DNA of 64,000 nucleotides from Lachnospiraceae bacterium. GTDB lineage: Bacteria; Bacillota; Clostridia; Lachnospirales; Lachnospiraceae. The stretch is taken from contig JAFXXN010000003.1 in assembly GCA_017542245.1 (NCBI GenBank), positions 30,643 to 94,642 of the forward strand, read 5' to 3'. Under the pieces are notes generated by a model. The model ran no database searches. It saw nothing but the letters and a program-made list of their open reading frames with translations, and was not told where the DNA came from. The position numbers and the translations under genes are program-made. Below are positions 34,070 to 41,485 of this stretch, one piece after another (position 1 is the first letter of the stretch; every line of letters starts with the position of its first letter).

Positions 34070-35395
34070 TTAATTCATCAGGCTTGCACTGTCAAGTTGT
34101 CCGTATCCTCCGAAGCTGGATGGAGCTGCGTAAATCTCGTTTGAAAGTTCTTTTCCTAAGAAAAGTTTTGTAACTTCGTCTGTTTTGGCTTTTATATCGA
34201 TATCGGAAAAAGCATCCGGATAAACAGTTTTTGCTATGAACCAGCAGTTGATAAGTGCTATTTCATAGTTCGTATAGTATGCATTGTAAGCCATTTCAAG
34301 ATAAACCTTGCCTTCTCTAAAGGCCTTACAATCATTAAACAGTGCAGGATTTTCTACCAGAAGAGGCTTAATATTCTTAATTGCAGCTGCATCCATGATG
34401 ATAATGTCCATATCTTCACCGAGTGAAACGAATTTCTCCTCCTCGATAGCCTGAATACCATCTTTTTCAAGATCATTAACAACATTTTTTACATTTGCAA
34501 TATTGAACTGTATATAATTCTGAGCTGTCATCAGATGATTTGTAGTTCCCCAGTTTCCAAGACCGCAGATATAGACTCCGGGCTTATCTTCATCAGCAAT
34601 ACCCGATGTTCTGTTATTTATCTCTTCACGTTCCTTGGCTATAAAGTTTACAAGCTGTTCTGCTTTAGCTTCATTTTTAAATATCGTTCCGAGAAGTTCC
34701 ATAGAAGCCGCAAATGACGGATCAAAAACTCCTCCGGGACCTGCTTTTAGAGTTATTACCGGAACTCCGAGCTGTTCCTGTAAAGCATCTTCTTTCTCAA
34801 CATCTTCATATTCCGAAATAACTATATCCGGATTACAGGATAAGATTTTCTCTGCTTCCGCTGCCTGTGCATTCGGACCGCCGACACCACATGAGGGAAG
34901 CTTACTGAAAGAATCCCCGTATGCGATAACATAAGGACGGGCTACAGAGTCAAACATCTTTGGTCTCTCGGCAAGCGCAGTATTATCAATATCTTCCACT
35001 CCGCAAAGAAGCTCAACGCTTCCGATGTAGGTATACATTCTCAGAGCTCCCGCTCCTATACAAACAATTTTTGTGTAGCTTCCGGGAGTAACCTCAACTT
35101 CTCTTCCGATCATATCGGTAACAGTTATCTTTGAAACAGGTGCCTCTGTAATCTCAGGTTCTGTCTCGGGTTCAGGTTCTGCTTCCGCATCGGTAACCTG
35201 CGGAGTGTCTGTAGCTTCAGGTGTTCCAGGAACTTCGGTAATACCATCTGCTTTTGCAGATTCTGTCGTCACAGGAGCTTCTGTTACGGTTGCCGTAGGA
35301 TCGGTATTATTTTCCTTCTCTTTGCTGCTGCATGCACAAAGCCCCATGATAAGCATCAGGGATAACATAAATGCAAGTAATCTTTTTGTTTTCAT
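34070..35395 (-). CDS. ABC transporter substrate-binding lipoprotein (iron/B12/nickel-type)
   Basis: The 441-residue protein has lipobox LCAC (Cys22), a Thr/Pro/Glu-rich linker (about 26-88) and a class III solute-binding fold (VTDMIGREVEVTPGSYTKIVCIG near residue 92; SCNPDIVISEYEDVEKEDAL; KVYLEMAYNAYYTNYEIALI). This family binds siderophores, haem, cobalamin or metals. It is encoded with a FecCD permease and ATPase directly downstream of larE-larB-larC and DUF3842. I infer nickel or a nickel chelate as a candidate substrate, but sequence alone cannot tell it from ferric siderophore or B12. Confidence 0.88.
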   Translation of the reverse strand: MKTKRLLAFMLSLMLIMGLCACSSKEKENNTDPTATVTEAPVTTESAKADGITEVPGTPEATDTPQVTDAEAEPEPETEPEITEAPVSKITVTDMIGREVEVTPGSYTKIVCIGAGALRMYTYIGSVELLCGVEDIDNTALAERPKMFDSVARPYVIAYGDSFSKLPSCGVGGPNAQAAEAEKILSCNPDIVISEYEDVEKEDALQEQLGVPVITLKAGPGGVFDPSFAASMELLGTIFKNEAKAEQLVNFIAKEREEINNRTSGIADEDKPGVYICGLGNWGTTNHLMTAQNYIQFNIANVKNVVNDLEKDGIQAIEEEKFVSLGEDMDIIIMDAAAIKNIKPLLVENPALFNDCKAFREGKVYLEMAYNAYYTNYEIALINCWFIAKTVYPDAFSDIDIKAKTDEVTKLFLGKELSNEIYAAPSSFGGYGQLDSASLMN

Positions 35396-35431
35396 TTTTC
35401 CTCCTTAATCGATCCGGTCACGCCGGAAATA

Positions 35432-36187
35432 TCAGCAATTGATCACGAATGTTTTCCCATCATGTTCTATGATATCCACATTCACATCAAAAACTTCCTT
35501 TATAACTTCCTTTGAAACTATCTCTTTTCCTCCCGAATATAAGAGTTTTCCCTTCTTCAGAAAGAAAAATTTTTCTCCTATTGACAGTGCCTGATTAATG
35601 TCATGGAGTGAAGTAAGTATACCTATCCCTTTTTCCTTAGCAGCTCTTCCTGCCTCTTTTAGTATGAGCTGCTCATTTGCTATATCGAGATTCCCGGTAG
35701 GTTCATCAAATACCAACAGCTCCGGTTCCTGTACAAGTGCCCTTGCTATTGCTGTCTTTTGTCTTTCACCTCCCGAAAGCTCTTCCACATTTCTTGCTGC
35801 AAGCCCTTCCATGCCCATTTCCCTTAACACGGCCATTGTCTTTTCTTCGTCCTCTTTTCCGGATCTCAATCCGAAATACGGCATACGTCCCATAAGTACA
35901 GTATCAAATACACTTAACGAACCAAACTCAACGTTCTGAGGAACATAACCTATATATCTTGCCCTTTCCTGTCTGCTGCTTTCCTGAAGATTTTTCCCAT
36001 TAAAGGTTATACTTCCATCAGATGGTTTCACAAACCCCAGTATATTCTTAAACAACGTTGTCTTTCCTGAACCGTTTCTCCCAAGGATTACTCCTATCTC
36101 GCCTTTATTTAAACAGAAGCTTACGTTGTCAAGCACAAGGGGAGCACGTTTAAAATATTTAAAACTTAATCCTTTAATCTCAAGCAT
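35432..36187 (-). CDS. FecE/BtuD-type ABC transporter ATP-binding protein
   Basis: The 251-residue ATPase has Walker A LGRNGSGKTTLFKNILG, signature VEELSGGERQKTAIARALVQ and Walker B ELLVFDEPTGNLDIA, with the H-loop TSLHDINQALS. It powers import through the FecCD permease encoded just upstream and takes substrate from the lipoprotein encoded just downstream. Spacing is about 40 bp on each side, with AAAGGGGAG before the start. Confidence 0.95.
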   Translation of the reverse strand: MLEIKGLSFKYFKRAPLVLDNVSFCLNKGEIGVILGRNGSGKTTLFKNILGFVKPSDGSITFNGKNLQESSRQERARYIGYVPQNVEFGSLSVFDTVLMGRMPYFGLRSGKEDEEKTMAVLREMGMEGLAARNVEELSGGERQKTAIARALVQEPELLVFDEPTGNLDIANEQLILKEAGRAAKEKGIGILTSLHDINQALSIGEKFFFLKKGKLLYSGGKEIVSKEVIKEVFDVNVDIIEHDGKTFVINC

Positions 36188-36228
36188 TTTTCTCCCCTTT
36201 CTAGATTTTTATCATTCTGTCAATTTTG

Positions 36229-37296
36229 CTATCTTGTACTTTGCCTTCTTCCAAAAAGTATTATCATAAGAAAGAAAGGGGCTCCAAGCAGCGATGTAAC
36301 CGCCCCGACCGGCAATGCCGATCCGTTTCCCATACTTCTTGACAGGGTATCAGATATCAAAAGCAGTATACTGCCTGCAAAAACTGAAGCCGGTATTGAA
36401 AACCTGTGATCCTGTCCAAGGATCTTTTTTACTACATGCGGACATATAATCCCAACAAAACCAATGATTCCAAGATACGAAACGCATACAGCCGTTATTA
36501 TCGATGCAAAAAGCATCGATGTAAATCTCAGGACTTTTACGTTAACGCCCAAACTTGAAGCTGCTGCGTCACCTGAAAGAAGTGCATTATATCTCCAGCT
36601 CATCAAAATAAAGAATATTATTCCGATAACCACTGCCACAGCCATTATCAGATCTGTCTTATATGTAGCTCTTCCCAGATCGCCGAAGGTCCAGATAACC
36701 GCTGCCGAAAGACCTACATCAGTTGCATAGAACTGAAGAATAGTAGTCGCTGCTGTCCAAATCGAACCTATAGCAATGCCTGCAAGCACCACCACGCCCG
36801 GTCTGAAAGATCTGAAATGACACAGCCCGAGAACCAGGAAGATCGACAGTGTAGAAAAAATAAATGCCATAAAAGACGTGGCGTACGGATTTGCTCCGGT
36901 AGTGTAGCTGGTAAGATTGTTGCCCGTCGAAAGAAATCCGCCCGCAAATGCGATTATTGACAGATTTGCCCCAAATACCGCGGCATTAGACACGCCAAGT
37001 GTTGCCGGTGATGCCATAGAATTGTTCAGATTTGTCTGCATTATAAGTCCCGAAACCGATAGCCCGGCCCCTGCAATTATTGCGGCAAGTACTCTCGGAA
37101 TACGTATATTTCTGATAATTCTTACTGCAGCAGAACTTCCTTTTCCAAAAAGAGCATCAATACATTCCTTAAGAGACATGTTTGAAGATCCCACAAAAAG
37201 GCATACAAATCCTAAGACTATAACAAGTATTAAAAGAACCGTTACAGCCACAAGCTTTTTCCTTTTTGTTTTTAATAAAACACTTCTGTCTCCCAT
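36229..37296 (-). CDS. FecCD-family ABC transporter permease
   Basis: This hydrophobic protein (355 residues from the chosen ATG) shows the FecCD pattern: RNIRIPRVLAAIIAGAGLSVSG, LGVSNAAVFGANLS, then RYNALLSGDAAASSLGVNVK and the cytoplasmic GFVGIICPHVVKKILG. About ten membrane helices are expected. The frame is open further to 37356, but that part overlaps a strong hairpin (37315-37346). The selected ATG lacks a clear ribosome site, so the start is uncertain. The import substrate is inferred from context with the lar genes. Confidence 0.9.
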   Translation of the reverse strand: MGDRSVLLKTKRKKLVAVTVLLILVIVLGFVCLFVGSSNMSLKECIDALFGKGSSAAVRIIRNIRIPRVLAAIIAGAGLSVSGLIMQTNLNNSMASPATLGVSNAAVFGANLSIIAFAGGFLSTGNNLTSYTTGANPYATSFMAFIFSTLSIFLVLGLCHFRSFRPGVVVLAGIAIGSIWTAATTILQFYATDVGLSAAVIWTFGDLGRATYKTDLIMAVAVVIGIIFFILMSWRYNALLSGDAAASSLGVNVKVLRFTSMLFASIITAVCVSYLGIIGFVGIICPHVVKKILGQDHRFSIPASVFAGSILLLISDTLSRSMGNGSALPVGAVTSLLGAPFFLMIILFGRRQSTR

Positions 37297-37314
37297 ATTT
37301 TTCAGAAAATAAAA

Positions 37315-37346
37315 GGCATACCCTCCCATTCTTGGGATGGTATACC
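37315..37346 (-). promoter_or_regulatory. 14-bp hairpin with T-rich tail at the 5' end of the permease gene
   Basis: GGTATACCATCCCA pairs with TGGGAGGGTATGCC (one mismatch, one G-U), loop AGAA, followed on the minus strand by TTTTATTTTC. It looks like an attenuator, or a site that hides GGGAGGG. It lies between DUF3842 and the ABC genes. Confidence 0.5.
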
Positions 37347-37375
37347 TTCTTGGCATACTGTATGATAGTTACTAT

Positions 37376-37440
37376 AAAAAACTCATATTGTTCAGGTGCT
37401 TCTGCACCTTTTATTCGGCTTCAGCCGACATTTGCAATAT
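37376..37440 (-). terminator. Multi-hairpin structure 3' of the DUF3842 gene
   Basis: On the minus strand ATATTG pairs with CAATAT around two hairpins, TCGGC-TGAA-GCCGA and AGGTGC-AGAA-GCACCT, giving a three-way junction, then six Ts. It starts 14 bp after the DUF3842 stop. It may be a terminator or an RNA element controlling the importer genes that follow. Confidence 0.55.
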
Positions 37441-37453
37441 TTTTACATATTTT

Positions 37454-37867
37454 TTATTCATTGTCAAGTATAGTCTTCAGATGTTCCACGGCTTCATCAA
37501 CCATTTTTCCTATACCATTCTCATTTATTCCCACGATATAATTATCACAGTTGTTAAACGGAACAAGTATCCTTTTTGCATCCGCTTGTGCCACGGCACA
37601 GGCCATCCCCGGTGTTATTTCTCCCAGCATGGCATCCGCAATGACTATCCCGACAGGACCCATGATTACATCGGCATGCCGGGATGCTACTCTGACGGCA
37701 TTTTCACCCGTAGCTGCCTCATCTGCGCCTGCTTTGAGCATTGCCGATGTTGCCATAGTATTTGTACCTACAGCCATAATGTACACTTCCGGGTAATTTT
37801 TTTTCACCAAACTTACTATCTGTTTTCCAAGACCTCCGCCCTGAGCATCCATAACAAGTATTTTCAC
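37454..37867 (-). CDS. DUF3842 family protein
   Basis: The 137-residue protein reads KILVMDAQGGGLGKQIVSLV at its start, a nucleotide-binding-like Gly-rich turn, then VYIMAVGTNTMATSAMLKAG, ADVIMGPVGIVIADAMLGEI and a C-terminal NNCDNYIVG. I recognise it as DUF3842; no function is established. The GTG at 37865-37867 is chosen because AGCAGGA lies eight bases upstream and it gives the usual family start; ATGs nine and more codons earlier are possible. Its location between larC and an ABC importer suggests a role in Ni-pincer or metal handling (inference). Confidence 0.75.
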   Translation of the reverse strand: MKILVMDAQGGGLGKQIVSLVKKNYPEVYIMAVGTNTMATSAMLKAGADEAATGENAVRVASRHADVIMGPVGIVIADAMLGEITPGMACAVAQADAKRILVPFNNCDNYIVGINENGIGKMVDEAVEHLKTILDNE

Positions 37868-37914
37868 CGTTTTCATCCTGCTAAATGCCTTCTCTTTCTC
37901 CATATAAACAAATT

Positions 37915-37960
37915 CGTCAATGTCACCTCAAAAAACACCTTCAGCACTTCCACTGCAGCC
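37915..37960 (-). repeat. R1 hairpin repeat, copy 3 (degenerate)
   Basis: The minus strand reads GGAAGTGCTGAAGGTGTTTT, then TTGAGGTGACATTGACGAA. It lies in the gap between larC and DUF3842. Confidence 0.5.
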
Positions 37961-37999
37961 AAATAATGCTCCGAATCTTCAACGTTGAAATATTTCAGA

Positions 38000-39310
38000 T
38001 TATCTCATCTTTATATCAGAAATACTGATATTCCTTTCTTTTGCAATTCCTGCCAGATCGTCATATTCAAATTTTTTATGTACCGTTCCGTACCCTGATG
38101 ATATTTTACATCTGACCGGTCCGTATTCTGTATTTACCGTCTCTATTTTCCTGTCAAGTATATATCTGTTCTTCCTGCTTTCTCTGATTCCGATAGTAGT
38201 AGTATATTTAAATACTGCCTTAACGATTTCCTCTTTTTCCGTTCCCGCACATATGATATTTATCAGAACTCCGGGACGATTCTTCTTCATACCGCATGCT
38301 ACAGTAAATACATCCCTTGCTCCGGCTTCAAAGAGCCTTTCCGTTGCAAATCCGATTTCTTCTCCCGTCATATCATCTACATTACAGGACAGCTCAAATA
38401 TCTCATCTCCGTAAGATTCTGTCTCCCCCAACATTACTCTCACACAGTTTGCTGCTTCAAAGTCTTTCTTTCCCATACCGTAACCTATGTTTATAATTTT
38501 CATCATCGGCATCGGTCCGAATCCGGAAGCAAAATTTTTCAATAATGCCGCTCCTGTCGGAGTACAGAGTTCTCCTTTGATGCTGCCTCCATATATAGGA
38601 ATATCTTTCAGTATATATGCTGTCGCAGGTGCCGGAACGGGAAGGATACCGTGTGCACATCTAACCTGACCTGAACCAACATGAATCGGTGAAACTGTTA
38701 TTTCATCCACTGAAAGACATTCCAGCAGATAACATACTGCAGCTATATCGGCAATGGCATCTTTATTTCCCACTTCATGGAAATGTATTTCACTTACAGG
38801 CATACCATGTGCAGCACTTTCCGCTTCAGCAATAAGTCCGTAAACTTTAAGTATATCGTTTTTTACCTTTTCAGATACGTTAAGATGATCTTTTACGATA
38901 TGTTCTATATCGTGCATAGAAGTATGGTGATGGTGGTGCTCGTGATGGTGATCATGATCATGTTCGTGGTTGTTATCATGTCTATGATCGTGATCATGGT
39001 CATGGTCGTGATCATGATCATGCTCATGGTGGTGGTCATGTTCGTGTTCATGATCATGGTTGTGCTCATGGTGGTATTCATGTTCATGAACATCAGAGAT
39101 TTCCTCCTCTTCCCCATTGACCAAAACCCGCATATGAGTTCCGATAATCCCGCATTTTACAGATTTTTCATTCTCATACACCACATCCGGAACACCTAAA
39201 GCATTAAGTTTCTTAACCATGGTTTCTCTGTCGGGAAATAATTCCAGAAGTGCTGCCGTAAGCATATCTCCTGCTGCCCCCATACTGCAATCGATATATA
39301 GTTTCTTCAT
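38000..39310 (-). CDS. larC: Nickel insertion protein LarC with long His-rich segment
   Basis: The 436-residue protein (DUF111 family) starts with KKLYIDCSMGAAGDMLTAAL. LarC inserts nickel into the thiolated pyridinium nucleotide to finish the NPN pincer cofactor. It has SEIHFHEVGNKDAIADI, LPVPAPATAYIL, GELCTPTGAALL and C-terminal SCNVDDMTGEEIGFATERLF and IGIRESRKNRYIL. Residues about 75-129 form a His/Asp/Glu run with over 30 histidines, likely a nickel store. Unlike the split Lactobacillus larC, one frame encodes the whole protein. The ATG at 39308-39310 has GGAGA upstream and follows the larB stop by one base. Confidence 0.95.
   Translation of the reverse strand: MKKLYIDCSMGAAGDMLTAALLELFPDRETMVKKLNALGVPDVVYENEKSVKCGIIGTHMRVLVNGEEEEISDVHEHEYHHEHNHDHEHEHDHHHEHDHDHDHDHDHDHRHDNNHEHDHDHHHEHHHHHTSMHDIEHIVKDHLNVSEKVKNDILKVYGLIAEAESAAHGMPVSEIHFHEVGNKDAIADIAAVCYLLECLSVDEITVSPIHVGSGQVRCAHGILPVPAPATAYILKDIPIYGGSIKGELCTPTGAALLKNFASGFGPMPMMKIINIGYGMGKKDFEAANCVRVMLGETESYGDEIFELSCNVDDMTGEEIGFATERLFEAGARDVFTVACGMKKNRPGVLINIICAGTEKEEIVKAVFKYTTTIGIRESRKNRYILDRKIETVNTEYGPVRCKISSGYGTVHKKFEYDDLAGIAKERNISISDIKMR
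38924..39088. repeat. Low-complexity DNA encoding the LarC His-rich run
   Basis: About 165 bp made mainly of CAT/ATG/GTC-type triplet repeats such as CATGATCATG. It codes for alternating His, Asp and Glu. It is prone to slippage, so its length may vary. Confidence 0.85.
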
Positions 39311-39311
39311 A

Positions 39312-40070
39312 TTATTTTTCTCCATTCCCCATATGATTTATCATATGAGCAAGATACCCTGCCCCAAAACCGTTATCAATATTTACTACCGACACTCCGC
39401 TTGCACATGAATTAAGCATTGAAAGAAGTGCCGAAAGCCCGTTAAAACTCGCTCCGTATCCTATACTTGTCGGTACTGCTATTACAGGACAATCCGCAAG
39501 TCCCCCTATCACACTGGCCAGTGCTCCTTCCATACCGGCAATTGCAATTATCACACTTGCGCTCATTATCACATCTAATCTTGAAAGCAGCCTGTGAATT
39601 CCAGCAACTCCAACATCATAAAGCCTTTCCACCTCATTGCCAAAGGCTTCCGCCGTTATGGCTGCCTCTTCTGCAACAGGGATATCGCTTGTTCCTCCGG
39701 TAGCAACAACTATCTTACCGATTCCTGTAGGAATTGGAATTTTTCCAATGATACCTACGCGTGCTTCATCGTAATACCGAAACGTAATATCCTTTTCAAG
39801 TTCTAAAACTTTCTCTTTTGACAGTCTGGTGATCAAAATAGTTTCCTGTCCGTTTCTTTGCATCGTACTGACTATTCCGCGTATCTGTTCCGGAGTCTTT
39901 CCTGACCCGAATATCACTTCTGCCACACCTTGTCTTAAGGCTCTGTGAGTATCAACTTTTGCATACCCTATGTCTTCAAAAGGTTTTGTCTTAAGTTTAA
40001 GCAATACCTCTTCTACCGTTAACTCACCACGAGATAAGGCCTCAAGCATTTGTCTTGTATCATTCTCCAT
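39312..40070 (-). CDS. larB: Pyridinium-3,5-biscarboxylic acid mononucleotide synthase LarB
   Basis: The 252-residue protein is a full-length LarB, which carboxylates and hydrolyses nicotinic acid adenine dinucleotide to the biscarboxylic mononucleotide. It has an N-terminal part containing KVDTHRALRQGVAEVIFGSG and the PurE-like domain with VVATGGTSDIPVAEEAAITA, GMEGALASVIGGL and VIAVPTSIGYGASFNGLSAL. AAGGTAGG precedes the start. It is 6 bp after larE and 1 bp before larC. Confidence 0.96.
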   Translation of the reverse strand: MENDTRQMLEALSRGELTVEEVLLKLKTKPFEDIGYAKVDTHRALRQGVAEVIFGSGKTPEQIRGIVSTMQRNGQETILITRLSKEKVLELEKDITFRYYDEARVGIIGKIPIPTGIGKIVVATGGTSDIPVAEEAAITAEAFGNEVERLYDVGVAGIHRLLSRLDVIMSASVIIAIAGMEGALASVIGGLADCPVIAVPTSIGYGASFNGLSALLSMLNSCASGVSVVNIDNGFGAGYLAHMINHMGNGEK

Positions 40071-40076
40071 TTTTAC

Positions 40077-40820
40077 CTACCTTGTCTTAAGACTCAACGA
40101 TACAGTTTTAAAAAGTCCCTTTAATTCCTCATATATTACATTTCTTTCTTCGGCCAGTTTCATCCACTGATCATCGACTACTTCAATCCTGGCATGTCCG
40201 TTCACAGTCCTAACCCTGAAATCCATATATCCCTTAGAAAACAAATAATCCTCGGCCTTTTCGATGTTCTTAAGTTTCTCCCGGTTTATCGGTTCATTTG
40301 GCGGTATTCTTGTGGCAAGACATGCATAGGCCGGTTTATTCCACGTAAAAAGTCCGGCCTCTTGGGAAAGTTTTCTTATTTCCGGCTTTGTAAGTCCGCA
40401 TTCCCTTAATGGAGAGCGTACTTCAAGCTCACTCAAAGCTTTCATTCCAGGTCGGTCATCCGCATCATCAGAAGCATTTGTACCGTCGAGCAAAACCGTG
40501 AATCCGTCTTCAGCTGCTCTTGTCCTTATCTCCGAAAAAATAAGCTTTTTACAAAAATAACAACGGTCCACAGGATTTTGAGCTACCCTGCTGTCAGCAA
40601 GAACCTCCTTTTCTATAACTCTCATTTCTATACCAAGGCTTTCTGCCAGTTTTTTTGCATCGGCGAACTCAAATTCCGGCTGAAATTCTGTTTTCACATA
40701 GTATGCTTTGCATTTTAAAGCATATTTCTTCGCAGCATACAGCAGAAAAGCTGAATCAACGCCTCCTGAAAAAGCTATTGCTACAGAAGGATTAATCTCA
40801 AAAAACTCTTTTAATATCAT
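40077..40820 (-). CDS. larE: ATP-dependent sulfur transferase LarE, three-cysteine type
   Basis: The 247-residue PP-loop protein has SGGVDS at 18-23 (pyrophosphatase loop). LarE adenylates the pyridinium carboxylates and adds sulfur. Cysteines at 87 and 90 (CYFC) and 167 (YACLATRIP) match the three-Cys form, thought to bind a 4Fe-4S cluster and recycle sulfur, rather than the one-Cys sacrificial Lactobacillus form. The segments LDGTNASDDADDRPGMKAL and RSPLRECGLTKPEIR are typical. It is 19 bp after the methyltransferase and starts larE-larB-larC. Confidence 0.95.
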   Translation of the reverse strand: MILKEFFEINPSVAIAFSGGVDSAFLLYAAKKYALKCKAYYVKTEFQPEFEFADAKKLAESLGIEMRVIEKEVLADSRVAQNPVDRCYFCKKLIFSEIRTRAAEDGFTVLLDGTNASDDADDRPGMKALSELEVRSPLRECGLTKPEIRKLSQEAGLFTWNKPAYACLATRIPPNEPINREKLKNIEKAEDYLFSKGYMDFRVRTVNGHARIEVVDDQWMKLAEERNVIYEELKGLFKTVSLSLKTR

Positions 40821-40839
40821 AGTTTGTCACCACATGGGA

Positions 40840-41454
40840 TTATCTTCCCATTCCTACCACCTGATACATATTTTCATCAGAAATAATCTTTGTAACGGTA
40901 AGTCTTTCTGCCATGATCCCCGCTAACTCTTCAGCACTCATAAGTCCGTTTGAAACATGTAATGCTGAACCCTGATGATGTGCATTTATCTTTTCCCGGC
41001 TCATACCGTGAGCGACAGTCAAAATTCCTTCCGGCTTAAGCTTTTGTGTTAATCCGTCTATCAATCTTACAGGATCAGGAAAATGAGGGAATGCATTATA
41101 TATCACTATACAGTCAAATAAACAGCCGAAATCATAATTCTCGACATCCCCACATATAAAAGAAATGACTGTATTTTCCTTTTCGCAGAGAACAGATGAT
41201 GCCGTAAATTTAGATTTTGCTATTTCCACCATCTTTGGAGATATATCAATTGCAGTAATACTTTTGACTTTTCTTCTGCAATAATCCGGTATCAGTACAC
41301 CTGTACCGCATGCAACATCTAAAATATCTTTTTCAGCTTTAACACCGGCATTGTCCAGAATACAGTTGATTACCTCTTCATTTCTGATCATATTGGCATC
41401 CCAGCCCGGTGCCAGACGATCAAAAAAATCTATCACTTCATTTGTATCTATCAT
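40840..41454 (-). CDS. Class I SAM-dependent methyltransferase
   Basis: The 204-residue protein has motif I ILDVACGTGVLIPDY near residue 43, an acidic loop (AIDISPKMVEIAKSKF) and motif IV region FDCIVIYNAFPHFPDPVRLI. Its position directly before larE suggests it belongs to the same transcription unit. Substrate is unknown. It resembles small-molecule methyltransferases more than RNA or protein enzymes. No ribosome site is at ideal distance (AAAGGAG is 13 bases away). Confidence 0.8.
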   Translation of the reverse strand: MIDTNEVIDFFDRLAPGWDANMIRNEEVINCILDNAGVKAEKDILDVACGTGVLIPDYCRRKVKSITAIDISPKMVEIAKSKFTASSVLCEKENTVISFICGDVENYDFGCLFDCIVIYNAFPHFPDPVRLIDGLTQKLKPEGILTVAHGMSREKINAHHQGSALHVSNGLMSAEELAGIMAERLTVTKIISDENMYQVVGMGR

Positions 41455-41485
41455 GTATATTTTATGCTCCTTTCTCTCTGTCCCG

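Noticed and set aside
37376-37440. NiCo (czcD-type) or cobalamin riboswitch before the importer
   Set aside because: The location is tempting, but I cannot find the conserved sequences of either class; only simple hairpins and a T-tract are visible. It is recorded as a structural element only.
38924-39088. Possible CRISPR-like or tandem-repeat array
   Set aside because: The repeats are short in-frame codon repeats inside larC, without unique spacers. No CRISPR array was seen in the window.
38777-39199. 140-codon plus-strand frame rich in Met and Val
   Set aside because: It is the complement of the LarC His-rich tract; the composition follows from the triplet repeats.
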